Assembly (NCBI GenBank): GCA_038521625.1
Contig: JBCBKP010000035.1
Coordinates: forward strand, 1-32,033
Reading direction: 5' to 3'
From: JBCBKP01 sp038521625
GTDB taxonomy: Bacteria > Planctomycetota > Phycisphaerae > Phycisphaerales > UBA1924
Length of the DNA stretch: 32,033 nt
Part shown: piece by piece, positions 22,826 through 30,163 of the stretch
Layout: each line of letters begins with the position of its first letter
Numbering within the stretch: position 1 is the stretch's first letter
Notes under the pieces: model-generated
The model's input: the letters and a program-made list of their open reading frames with translations, nothing else
What the model was told of the DNA's origin: nothing
Database searches by the model: none
Program-made: the position numbers and the translations under genes

Positions 22826-23117
22826 CGCCGCCCTCCTGTGTCGAGGCCGCCGCGCCCGAGACCGGCGCGTCCCGCGCGTCCTTCCGCCACTTCAGATACC
22901 CACGGCCGTTCATGTAAATGAACACCACGTTCGCCAGGATCCCGGCCACCGACGGCACAGTGATGTTGAACGCCGTCCACGCCAGCCCCGCCGCCAGCCC
23001 CCAGACAAACCCGTCCCGCTTGTGCTCGGAGAGCCGGTAGAGGCTGAGGAACGTGAAGACCATCGCGGCCCAGTCGAAGCCGTAGTGGTTGCGGAGCTGA
23101 TCGGTGAACCATTCCAT
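22818..23117 (-). CDS. Small PnuC-like membrane protein
   Basis: A 99-residue protein with about three hydrophobic segments: FDWAAMVFTFLSLYRLS (about 14-30), DGFVWGLAAGLAWTAFNI (about 35-52) and VPSVAGILANVVFIYMNGRGYLKW (about 54-77), then a charged tail. The pattern 'GFxxGxxxxxxW' followed by 'N.VFI.MN.RGYLKW' recalls one half of PnuC nicotinamide-riboside transporters, but it is far too short for a full PnuC, so it may act as a dimer or be a different family. Its last eight bases overlap the start of the PTPS-III gene; the two are probably translated together. Substrate unknown. Confidence 0.65.
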   Translation of the reverse strand: MEWFTDQLRNHYGFDWAAMVFTFLSLYRLSEHKRDGFVWGLAAGLAWTAFNITVPSVAGILANVVFIYMNGRGYLKWRKDARDAPVSGAAASTQEGGDV

Positions 23118-23168
23118 GCCGCCAGCCTACGGCGAATAGACCCCGCCCCTCGGCAGATACCCTCCGCC

Positions 23169-24161
23169 ATGCCCACAGATTCCTTCAAAGTCGCCGCCGC
23201 GCAGATCGCGCCCGTCCTCCTCGACCGCGAGAAGACCACCGAACGCGCCGTCAACGCCATCGCCCGGGCCGGCGAGCGGGGCGTCCGCCTCGTCGCCTTC
23301 GGCGAGTGCTTCCTCCCGGGCTACCCCGTCTGGCTCGACCGCGCCGGCGGCGCCGAGTTCGAGCACCCGCTCCACAAAGAGCTCCACGCCCTCTACCTCG
23401 ACCAGGCGATCGAGACCGACGGATCCCGCGGCTACGCCGGGCACCTCGACCCCATCCGCGACGCCGCGAAGACCCACGACGTCGTCGTCGTCATCGGCAT
23501 CGCCGAGCGGCCCCGCGACCGCGCCGCCCACACCATCTACGCGTCCGCGGTCACGATCGGCACGACCGGCGACGTCCTCAGCGTCCACCGCAAGCTCATG
23601 CCCACGCACGAGGAGCGGCTCGCCTGGGCCCCCGGCGACGCCAACGGGCTGCAGGTCCACCGCCTCCCGCGCCTCGCGCCGTTCGCGCTGGGCAGCCTCA
23701 ACTGCTGGGAGAACTGGATCCCGCTCGCCCGCGCCGCCATGCACGCCCAGGGCGAGGACCTCCACGTCGCCATCTGGCCCGGGCGCGACTTCAACACCAA
23801 GGACATCACCCGCTTCGCCGCGCGCGAAGGACGCAGCTTCGTGCTGAGCGCCTCCGCCCGCCTGAGCCTCGCCGATATCCCGAGCGGATTCCCAGGACGC
23901 GAGCACCTGCTCCGCCCGGACCGCGGCGGCGAGCACGAGCTGATCCACAACGGCGGCTCGGCCATCGCCGGCCCCGACGGCGAGTGGATCACCCCGCCCG
24001 ACACGACCACCGACGGCCTCGTCGTCGGAGAGGTCGACCACCGGCGCGTCCTCGAAGAGCGGCAGAACTTCGACCACTCGGGCCACTACGGGAGGCCCGA
24101 CCTCCTGCGCCTCTCGGTCAACCGCCGACGCATGACCTCCGCCGATTTCACCGACGAATAG
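23169..24161 (+). CDS. Nitrilase (carbon-nitrogen hydrolase, branch 1)
   Basis: Hydrolyses a nitrile to a carboxylic acid and ammonia. The 330-residue protein has the full catalytic triad: Glu46 in FGECFLPGYPVW, Lys142 in HRKLMPTHEER and Cys179 in LNCWENWIPLAR. The Trp after Cys and the phrase 'RKLxPTHEERLxW' mark true nitrilases rather than amidases. The C-terminal IAGPDGEWITPP and DHSGHYGRPDLLRL are also typical. The ATG at 23169 begins the family N-terminus FKVAAAQIAPVLLD; the open frame extends further upstream without support. It is transcribed alone, divergent from the PnuC-like gene and convergent with the DUF481 gene. Aliphatic or aromatic preference cannot be told. Cytosolic by lack of a signal. 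Confidence 0.92.
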   Translation: MPTDSFKVAAAQIAPVLLDREKTTERAVNAIARAGERGVRLVAFGECFLPGYPVWLDRAGGAEFEHPLHKELHALYLDQAIETDGSRGYAGHLDPIRDAAKTHDVVVVIGIAERPRDRAAHTIYASAVTIGTTGDVLSVHRKLMPTHEERLAWAPGDANGLQVHRLPRLAPFALGSLNCWENWIPLARAAMHAQGEDLHVAIWPGRDFNTKDITRFAAREGRSFVLSASARLSLADIPSGFPGREHLLRPDRGGEHELIHNGGSAIAGPDGEWITPPDTTTDGLVVGEVDHRRVLEERQNFDHSGHYGRPDLLRLSVNRRRMTSADFTDE

Positions 24162-24192
24162 CACCGACGCGTAGCACCGACCCGACCGCCTC

Positions 24193-24290
24193 CCCCGTCG
24201 CCGACGGGGCGGGTGCCGAGTGCGGCTCGAGCGGCCGCGCAGCGGGGGCCCCACCCGCGAGCGGTCGAACTCTCACGCCCGGAGGGCGTG
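24193..24290 (-). repeat. Palindromic dispersed repeat, copy 3, with hairpins between convergent genes
   Basis: CACGCCC-GGA-GGGCGTG (24274-24290) is the minus-strand copy of the element at 14859-14875, with 20 exact bases and further partial matches. A second hairpin, CCCCGTC-GCC-GACGGGG (24193-24209), matches the neighbouring CCCCGTC/GACGGGG stem of the 14822-14839 site. The element fills the gap between the convergent nitrilase and DUF481 genes and may act as terminator for both. Confidence 0.65.
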
Positions 24291-24306
24291 ACACAGCCAA
24301 CGCAAT

Positions 24307-25320
24307 CTAGAACGCGACGCCGAGGCTGATGAACGCGTTGACATCGTTCCGGTTCGTCGGAGCGCTCACCGCCGTGCGGTACTCGTGCTGCAGACCCGCC
24401 GAAAGCGTCAGCCCCTCCGCCAGATCGTCCAGCTTCAGCCGCCACGCCGCGTCGGTCAGCAACCGGAACTCGTCGCCCTCGTTCAGATCAACGAACGTCC
24501 GGTGCCGCACGTTGAATGAGTTATTCTCCGAGATCTTCTGATCCCAATCGAAGCCCGCCAGCGCCTCGGCGAAGATCTCGTCACGCGGGCTGTCGAACTC
24601 GCGCGTGAAGCCGAGACCACCCCGAACCGTGAACTGGGTCTTCTCGTTGTCGATCAGCCTGTAGCCGATGCCGCCCGAGAGCGACGTGCGGTGCAGGAAC
24701 GCCTCGAACTCATCGTAGTCGTACCGCCCCTCGACGAAGTACAGGTGCCGCTTCTCGGGGAAGAGCCAGTCGTGCAGGATGTCCACACGCGCCTGGTCCT
24801 TCGACTCTTCGCCGCCGTCGGTCTCGTAGAGATACTGCGCACGCAGCGTGAGCTTCGAGCGCTCGGTGTCGCGGATCGACTCGATCGCCGTCCGGAACCC
24901 CAAGGTCTCGGTGTTGCCGTCGCTGTAGGTCAGGCTCAACTCGGCGAAATTCTTCCACTTGTCGACCTCGGGCTCGGGGGCCGGGATGGCGGCCGCCTCG
25001 CCGTCAGGGCCCGGCGTCTGCAGCCGCTCACCCTCGCCGGCCGCACCGTCCGGCTGAGCCGCCTCGCCCACCGGAGCCTCTTCTTCGGGCTGCGCGACCT
25101 CGTCCGGGACCATCGCACCGGGGATCACCACGCTCCCGTCCTCGCCCGTCCGCACGCCCTCGGGGATCTCCACCCCCGCCGCACGAAGCGCCTCCAGCAG
25201 CTCCCCCGCAGTCAGAACGCGCGCATCGGGGTCCGGCGACGCCTGCTGCGCCAGCGCCGATCCCGAGACACACGCGCCGGCCACCATCGCCGCGAGAGCG
25301 GCCGTCATCTTCGTCGACAT
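24307..25320 (-). CDS. DUF481 outer-membrane protein (YdiY-like)
   Basis: A 337-residue exported protein. The signal peptide MSTKMTAALAAMVAGACVSGSALAQ is followed by an acidic, Pro/Gly-rich linker (about 30-125) and a DUF481 beta barrel (about 130-337). The barrel begins KWKNFAELSLTYSDGNTETLGF and shows repeated amphipathic strands (LTLRAQYLYET, HLYFVEGRYDYDEFEAFLHR, TQFTVRGGLGFTREF, SFNVRHRTFVDL). It ends with a strand finishing in Phe (NAFISLGVAF), the outer-membrane insertion signal. Members were first noted as salt-induced proteins. The ATG at 25320 follows GGAG. The long acidic linker is unusual for the family and may cross the periplasm. It is divergent from the phosphatase-glycosyltransferase pair. 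Function beyond membrane location unknown. Confidence 0.85.
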   Translation of the reverse strand: MSTKMTAALAAMVAGACVSGSALAQQASPDPDARVLTAGELLEALRAAGVEIPEGVRTGEDGSVVIPGAMVPDEVAQPEEEAPVGEAAQPDGAAGEGERLQTPGPDGEAAAIPAPEPEVDKWKNFAELSLTYSDGNTETLGFRTAIESIRDTERSKLTLRAQYLYETDGGEESKDQARVDILHDWLFPEKRHLYFVEGRYDYDEFEAFLHRTSLSGGIGYRLIDNEKTQFTVRGGLGFTREFDSPRDEIFAEALAGFDWDQKISENNSFNVRHRTFVDLNEGDEFRLLTDAAWRLKLDDLAEGLTLSAGLQHEYRTAVSAPTNRNDVNAFISLGVAF

Positions 25321-25417
25321 CACCAGGTCTCCTGTGCCAACCCCTCGAAGGACGGACACGCTAGAGCCCGCCCCGCACCGCCGCAAGCGCCTCCTTCCGA
25401 ACCGATACCCTCGAACC

Positions 25418-26407
25418 GTGAACGACAGCCCGACCGAACGCGCCAAACCCACGGTTTTCCTTGACCGCGACGACACGCTCAACGTCAACGCGACGCTCCC
25501 ACCCGAGGCTTTCCCCGGCACCAAGGGTGATCTCTACCTGCCAGAATTCGTCGAGCTGATCCCCGGCGCCGCGGATGCCTGCGTCGCGCTTCGGCGCGTC
25601 GGCTACACGCTCGTCGTCGTCACCAACCAGGCCTCGATCGCCCGCGGCACCGCCTCCCACGACGACATCGACGCGACCAACGCGCGCCTGATGGAACTCC
25701 TGCCCGACCCCGACCGGCCCGGCGACTCGCTCATCGAACGCTGCTACTACGCGCCCCACCACCCCGATGCCGTCGTCGACGCCTACCGCTCCGGCCCCGG
25801 CACGCAATGGCCGGGCGACCACCCGGACCGAAAGCCCGGCCCGGGCATGCTGCTCCGCGCCATCGACGAGCTCGGGCTCGACCCGGCCCGCTCCTGGATG
25901 ATCGGCGACAAGGACCGCGACGTCATGGCCGGTGTCAACGCCGGCCTCGACCCCGCGCGCTGCCTCCGAGTCGGCGACGCCTCCATCCTCGGCGAGCGTG
26001 CCTCGGACGCCGACTTCCCCAGCCTCGCCGCCGCCGCCGAGTTCATCCTCCGCCGCGCGCATCTCGATACCGCGAGCGAGACAACGACCCGCGAGGACAC
26101 GATCGAAGAGGCCGCCTTCGAACTCCGCCTCGTCGAAGCCTCCACCGTCACGCTCCGCGACCCCACCGCCGAGCCCCTCGCCGACCCCGACACCCGCGAG
26201 ACCGTCGAGTCCGCCGCCCGCGCGATCGCCGAACGCACCGGCATCGAGCTGCTCGCGCTCGAGACCACGAGCGACGCCGTCACCGCGACGCTCGCGACAC
26301 ACAAGCTCGCCGCCACCGCCTTCATGGCCGAGCTCCGACGCGCCACCAACCAATGGCACGCCGAACACCGCGGCGGCCTGCTCTGGCCAGAGAAGCGACA
26401 AGACTGA
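25418..26407 (+). CDS. HAD phosphatase, GmhB-like, with C-terminal extension
   Basis: A 329-residue protein. Residues 1-205 are a HAD phosphatase like D-glycero-manno-heptose 1,7-bisphosphate 7-phosphatase: FLDRDDTLN (nucleophile Asp16, acid Asp18), VVVTNQASIARG, RKPGPGMLLRA (Lys) and MIGDKDRDVMAG (metal Asp). The GmhB zinc loop is altered: the Cys of 'YYCPHHP' is Ala here, and the 'CxCRKP' cysteines are replaced in HPDRKP. The last ~105 residues, from about 220, form an unrecognised domain with alternating strands and helices (IEEAAFELRLVEASTVTLRD, then AFMAELRRATNQWHAEH). The start is GTG at 25418. A family-9 glycosyltransferase follows after nine bases, supporting heptose or LPS-core metabolism. 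The exact substrate is uncertain. Confidence 0.82.
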   Translation: MNDSPTERAKPTVFLDRDDTLNVNATLPPEAFPGTKGDLYLPEFVELIPGAADACVALRRVGYTLVVVTNQASIARGTASHDDIDATNARLMELLPDPDRPGDSLIERCYYAPHHPDAVVDAYRSGPGTQWPGDHPDRKPGPGMLLRAIDELGLDPARSWMIGDKDRDVMAGVNAGLDPARCLRVGDASILGERASDADFPSLAAAAEFILRRAHLDTASETTTREDTIEEAAFELRLVEASTVTLRDPTAEPLADPDTRETVESAARAIAERTGIELLALETTSDAVTATLATHKLAATAFMAELRRATNQWHAEHRGGLLWPEKRQD

Positions 26408-26416
26408 CCCCCGCCG

Positions 26417-27583
26417 ATGGACACGCCCGATCGCGTCAGCCCCGCCTCCCCGCAGACCAACCGCCTCCTGGTCGTCCTCCCCTCATGGGTCGGCGACGCC
26501 GTCATGGCCACGCCCGCGCTCCGCAAGCTGCGGAGCACCATGCCCGGCGCCTACATCGGCGCCCTGGCACGCCCCGGCATCGACGCCATCCTCGACGGCC
26601 TCGCCGACGACTCCGGACGCCCGGTCTTCGACGAGTGGCACGTCGAGCGACCCACCGGCGTCCTCGGCCCCAAGCTCGTCGCCTCCAAGCTCAAGCCCCG
26701 CCGCTACGGCTCGGCCCTGCTCCTGACCAATTCCTTCAGCACCGCGCTGATCGCGCGCGTCGCCGGCATCCCACGCCGCGTCGGCTACGACCGCGACGGG
26801 CGGGGCATCCTCCTCACCCAGCGCCTCCGCGCCCCCAAACGCTCGGACCAGGGCCTCCAGGGACCGGGCTGGGCCGTTGTGCCGGCGGTCTCGTACTACT
26901 GGCACGCCGCGCTGGCGTACCTCGACCCAGACACGCCCCCGCTCACCCCACCAGCGCTCGACAACGTCGCGCGCGTCACGATCGATCTACCGGGCGACGA
27001 GCGCATGGCCCTCGCCGTCACCGAGCGCGACCGCGCCGACGCCGAAGCCACACTCGCCAGCGCCGGCCTCGAGCCCGACGCGCCGCTCGCCATCCTCAAC
27101 CCCGGCGGCAACAACCACGCCAAACGATGGCCCGCCGACCGCTTCGCCGCGATCGCGGACCATCTGAGAGACCGCGGCCTCACCGTCCTCATCAACGGCT
27201 CGCCAGCCGAGGCCGAGCTCTGCCGCGAGATCGCGCAGCGCGCCGAGTCCGACCCCGTCGTCCTGCCCGACCACCAAGGCACTCTCCGCGGACTCAAGTC
27301 GCTCTGTCAGCGCGCCAGGCTCATGGTCACCAACGACACCGGGCCGCGGCACATCGCCATCGCCCTCAACACGCCCACCGTCTCGCTCTTCGGCCCCACC
27401 GACGCACGCTGGACCACCGTGCCTGTCCACACGAGCCTGGATGGCCCTGGCCGCGAAGTCGTCCTCGTCGCCGACCCCGACCTCGAGCGCACCGAGCTCG
27501 CCAACGACCACCCGGACCGGTGCTCGGTCGATCGCATCACGACCCAGCGCGTCCTTGAAGCCATCGCCCAACTCGGCATCTGA
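26417..27583 (+). CDS. waaF: Glycosyltransferase family 9, heptosyltransferase II-like
   Basis: Probably adds heptose from an ADP-heptose donor to the inner core of lipopolysaccharide on the cytoplasmic face. The 388-residue protein has the N-terminal acceptor-domain motif LPSWVGDAVMATPALRKLR (21-39), VAGIPRRVGYDRDGRG, and the donor-domain motifs LNPGGNNHAKRWPADRFAAI and TNDTGPRHIAIALNTPTVSL, followed by FGPTDARW. The 'NDTGP.H.A' loop is characteristic of WaaC/WaaF. It follows the GmhB-like gene by nine bases, which matches a heptose-synthesis pairing. The tRNA-Ala gene follows. Family is certain; heptosyltransferase II rather than I or another family-9 enzyme is inference. Confidence 0.87.
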   Translation: MDTPDRVSPASPQTNRLLVVLPSWVGDAVMATPALRKLRSTMPGAYIGALARPGIDAILDGLADDSGRPVFDEWHVERPTGVLGPKLVASKLKPRRYGSALLLTNSFSTALIARVAGIPRRVGYDRDGRGILLTQRLRAPKRSDQGLQGPGWAVVPAVSYYWHAALAYLDPDTPPLTPPALDNVARVTIDLPGDERMALAVTERDRADAEATLASAGLEPDAPLAILNPGGNNHAKRWPADRFAAIADHLRDRGLTVLINGSPAEAELCREIAQRAESDPVVLPDHQGTLRGLKSLCQRARLMVTNDTGPRHIAIALNTPTVSLFGPTDARWTTVPVHTSLDGPGREVVLVADPDLERTELANDHPDRCSVDRITTQRVLEAIAQLGI

Positions 27584-27618
27584 TCGGGGGAACGGACGCC
27601 CCGAGACCCCCGCCCGCC

Positions 27619-27646
27619 TTGATCGGCCCAACGGCCCCTCTACCAT
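27619..27646 (+). promoter_or_regulatory. Candidate sigma-70 promoter of tRNA-Ala
   Basis: TTGATC (27619-27624) and TACCAT (27641-27646) are separated by 16 bases and end 37 bases before the tRNA. Both are close to the bacterial consensus boxes in otherwise GC-rich DNA. Confidence 0.45.
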
Positions 27647-27683
27647 CCCGCCGCGACATTCCGGGCCCGCCCGGTCTGCCAGC

Positions 27684-27758
27684 GGGGGCTTAGCTCAGCT
27701 TTGGTAGAGCGCATCCATGGCATGGATGAGGTCAGGGGTTCGAGTCCCCTAGCCTCCA
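27684..27758 (+). tRNA. tRNA-Ala (anticodon GGC)
   Basis: A full 75-base cloverleaf. The acceptor GGGGGCT pairs with AGCCTCC (one G-T). The D stem is GCTC/GAGC and the anticodon stem is CATCC/GGATG around ATGGCAT, giving anticodon GGC (reads GCC and GCT). The T arm is AGGGG-TTCGAGT-CCCCT and the discriminator is A at 27758. The 3' CCA is not encoded (A is followed by CTT), so it must be added after transcription. Confidence 0.95.
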
Positions 27759-27810
27759 CTTGAACACGAACGCCGCGAGCCCAACGGCCCGCGGCGTTTG
27801 TCATTCAAGT
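27759..27810 (+). terminator. Hairpin terminator after tRNA-Ala
   Basis: AACGCCGCG (27769-27777) pairs with CGCGGCGTT (27790-27798). An outer CTTGAA/TTCAAG pair encloses it. It starts directly after the tRNA and lies upstream of the convergent secreted-protein gene. There is only a short T-rich run (TTTGTCATT). Confidence 0.65.
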
Positions 27811-27845
27811 GAGCCAGCCACCGCAAAGAAATGCGCCAGTCCCGC

Positions 27846-28538
27846 TTAGCGCCGGCGACGACTCCACGCGAGATAGCCCACGAACACCACGCCGGCCGAG
27901 CCCGGCGATGGAGTCACCGAAATGTTGTCGAACAGCACCACGCCGCCGCTGCCGGCATCATTGCTGCTGAACAGACGAATCTCGATGCGTGCGACGCTCG
28001 CCTCATCGAGGCCCGGAATCAGCGTCGATGTGTCGATGCTGACCCGCGTCCAATCAAAGACCTCGTCAACGACCTCGTTCGTGCTGAACGCCTCTGGCGG
28101 GAACCGGCCCGGCTGCGTCTCTCCGTAGTTCGGCCCCCGCTCGCTCCACCTGAGCTTTCCAAGTTCCTCGCCCGCGGCGCCGTAGAACTCAAAATCAATC
28201 TGTGAACGCCCCCAAGACTGGTGGCTCTCGGTGACACGCCAATCGAAAGAGATCCCGAACGACTCCGCCGACTCGGTCAGCTCGATCGTCTGCGCACGAC
28301 CCACGCGATAGTTGCCCGATGTCGTGGAGCTGAGTTCGAGCGCCGCAACGAACGAGCCGGAATCGACGACCGAAGCGGTACCGTTGAAGATGCCACCCCC
28401 GCTAAAGATGCTGCTCTCGTCGCGCCAGCCACTCAGCCCAGCGGAGAAGTCCCCGTTTACGACTAGGTTCTGCCCCTCGGCGGTCCCGACGAGGATCGCG
28501 AGAATCAACACTGCGAACGACGATGACATACGGGTCAT
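27846..28538 (-). CDS. Secreted beta-sandwich protein with PEP-CTERM-like tail
   Basis: A 230-residue exported protein. A signal peptide (MTRMSSSFAVLILAILVGTAEGQ) is followed by NLVVNGDFSAGLSGW, the usual beginning of a carbohydrate-binding-type jelly-roll domain in planctomycete and PEP-CTERM proteins. Strands run through IELTESAESFGISFDWRV and IDFEFYGAAGEELGKL to VARIEIRLFSSNDAGSGGVVLFDNISVTP. The C-terminus, SPGSAGVVFVGYLAWSRRRR, has the sorting-tail form: Pro motif, one hydrophobic helix, Arg cluster. It is probably exported and attached to the surface or the exopolysaccharide. GC content is lower than in the neighbours. Binding partner unknown. Confidence 0.78.
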   Translation of the reverse strand: MTRMSSSFAVLILAILVGTAEGQNLVVNGDFSAGLSGWRDESSIFSGGGIFNGTASVVDSGSFVAALELSSTTSGNYRVGRAQTIELTESAESFGISFDWRVTESHQSWGRSQIDFEFYGAAGEELGKLRWSERGPNYGETQPGRFPPEAFSTNEVVDEVFDWTRVSIDTSTLIPGLDEASVARIEIRLFSSNDAGSGGVVLFDNISVTPSPGSAGVVFVGYLAWSRRRR

Positions 28539-28697
28539 GACTCATCTCCTCTCTGCTCCTCCGAGCGGGCCGCAGTGTAACGCGAGTCGGCGCTCCGACC
28601 GCAGGAAGTTCAGGCACGAGCCAGTTCCGCTGGGTTCTGCGCACGCGATCTCCGGTTCTCTTAGCCTGCGTTCGAGCCCGCTCCGGACCCGAACGCC

Positions 28698-29891
28698 ATG
28701 GATAGCAGCGACCAGCCCGCCGCCGAGCCTCCCCCAACGGCAGCCCAACCGGCCGCAACCCTGACCGCGCTGCCCGCAACCGGCACCGAGGAACACCGCA
28801 CACCACTCGCGCCCGCCGGCGTCGCCAAGCTGCTCGAAGACCGCTGGGCCGTCACCCTGCCCGCCGGGCTCGGGCGCGGCGCCGCCTACGAGGACGACGC
28901 GTACCGCGAGGCCGGCGCCACCATCGCCGAAGCACCCCCCGCCGACGCCGACGCCGTCCTCTGCATCACCCCGCCCACCGACGAGCAGGCCGCGACGCTC
29001 CGCGAAGGCTCGCTCCTCGTCGGCTTCGTCGACCCCTTCGGCCGCCCGGACCGGATCCGCGCCCTCGCCGAGCGCGGCGTCTCGGTCATCGCCGCCGAGC
29101 TCGTCCCGCGCAGCACGATCGCGCAGCCGATGGACGCGCTCAGCTCGCAGGCCAGCCTCGCCGGCTACGCCGCGGTCCTGCTCGCCGGCGAGCGGCTCCG
29201 CAAGGCGCTGCCGATGATGTCCACGCCCGCCGGCACCATCCGCCCCGCCAAGATGCTCGTCGTCGGCACCGGCGTCGCCGGGCTCCAGGCCATCGCCACC
29301 GGCGTCCGCCTCGGCGCCCGCGTCACCGCGTACGACGTCCGCGACGCCGCCCGCGAGCAGGTCGAATCGCTCGGTGCGCGCTTCGCCAAGATCGAGCTCG
29401 AGGCCTCCGCCGAGACCGCGCAGGGCTACGCGACCGAGGCCACCGAAGAACAGCTCGAGGTCCAGCGCCGCAAGCTCGCCGATCTCTGCGCCCAGAGCGA
29501 CATCCTCATCACCACCGCCCAGGTCTTCGGACGCCCCGCGCCGACCATCGTCAGCGCCGCCATGCTCGACGCGATGCGCCCCGGCGCCGTCGTCGTCGAC
29601 GCCGCCATCGCCACCGGCGGCAACGTCGAACACGCCGCGCCCGACCGAGAGACCGACCGCGCCGGCGTCACAATCCTCGCGCCCACCTCGCTCGCCTCGC
29701 GCGTCGCCACCGACGCGAGCGACATGTTCTCCTCCAACATGGTCGCGCTGCTCACGCGCGTCCTCGACCCCGAGACCAAACGCCCGAGGCCCGATCCGGA
29801 CGACGACATCGCCCGCGCCACGCTGCTCGCCCACGACGGGCAGATCCGCGACGAACGCGTCCGCAAGCTCCTGGAGGACGCCCCGTGCTGA
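28698..29891 (+). CDS. pntAA: NAD(P) transhydrogenase subunit alpha part 1
   Basis: The NAD(H)-binding domain of proton-translocating transhydrogenase, which uses the proton gradient to reduce NADP+ with NADH. The 397-residue protein has a poorly conserved first 25 residues, then EEHRTPLAPAGVAKLLED and YEDDAYREAGATI of the N-terminal subdomain. DALSSQASLAGYAAVLLA and the Rossmann loop VVGTGVAGLQAIATGVRLGA follow, with VTAYDVRDAAREQVESLGA. Late motifs TTAQVFGRPAPTIVS and GAVVVDAAIATGGNVE are typical. The stop overlaps the pntAB start by seven bases. The three-gene form (pntAA, pntAB, pntB) is common outside enterobacteria. The ATG at 28698 has no strong ribosome-binding site. Confidence 0.92.
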   Translation: MDSSDQPAAEPPPTAAQPAATLTALPATGTEEHRTPLAPAGVAKLLEDRWAVTLPAGLGRGAAYEDDAYREAGATIAEAPPADADAVLCITPPTDEQAATLREGSLLVGFVDPFGRPDRIRALAERGVSVIAAELVPRSTIAQPMDALSSQASLAGYAAVLLAGERLRKALPMMSTPAGTIRPAKMLVVGTGVAGLQAIATGVRLGARVTAYDVRDAAREQVESLGARFAKIELEASAETAQGYATEATEEQLEVQRRKLADLCAQSDILITTAQVFGRPAPTIVSAAMLDAMRPGAVVVDAAIATGGNVEHAAPDRETDRAGVTILAPTSLASRVATDASDMFSSNMVALLTRVLDPETKRPRPDPDDDIARATLLAHDGQIRDERVRKLLEDAPC

Positions 29892-30163
29892 TGCTCCTCG
29901 TCCTCGTCCTCTCCGCCTTCCTCGGCGTCGAGCTCATCCGACGCGTCCCGTCGCAGCTCCACACCCCGCTCATGTCCGGCTCCAACGCCATCTCCGGCGT
30001 CACCGTCGTCGGCGCGATCGCCGCCACCGCCGCCGAGGGCACCCTCGCGGTCGCGCTCGCCTGCGTCGCCATCGCCGCCGCCACCGTCAACGTCGTCGGC
30101 GGCTACATCGTCACCAACCGCATGCTCGGCATGTTCGGCCAGCGCAAGGCGGGCGGGTCATGA
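29885..30163 (+). CDS. pntAB: NAD(P) transhydrogenase subunit alpha part 2
   Basis: The 92-residue membrane part of the alpha subunit. It has about three helices: MLMLLVLVLSAFLGVELI, VTVVGAIAATAAEGTLAVALACVAI in part, and AAATVNVVGGYIVTNRML. The loop RVPSQLHTPLMSGSNAISG is the conserved family signature joining the first two helices. The end VTNRMLGMFGQRK is also typical. Together with PntB it forms the proton channel. Its start overlaps pntAA by seven bases and its stop overlaps pntB by four (ATGA), so all three are translationally coupled. Length is normal. Confidence 0.93.
   Translation: MLMLLVLVLSAFLGVELIRRVPSQLHTPLMSGSNAISGVTVVGAIAATAAEGTLAVALACVAIAAATVNVVGGYIVTNRMLGMFGQRKAGGS

Noticed and set aside
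27684..27758. tRNA-Ala considered as a phage attachment site
   Set aside because: No second copy of its 3' end is seen in the window and no integrase gene is present; the capsid operon is 15 kb away.
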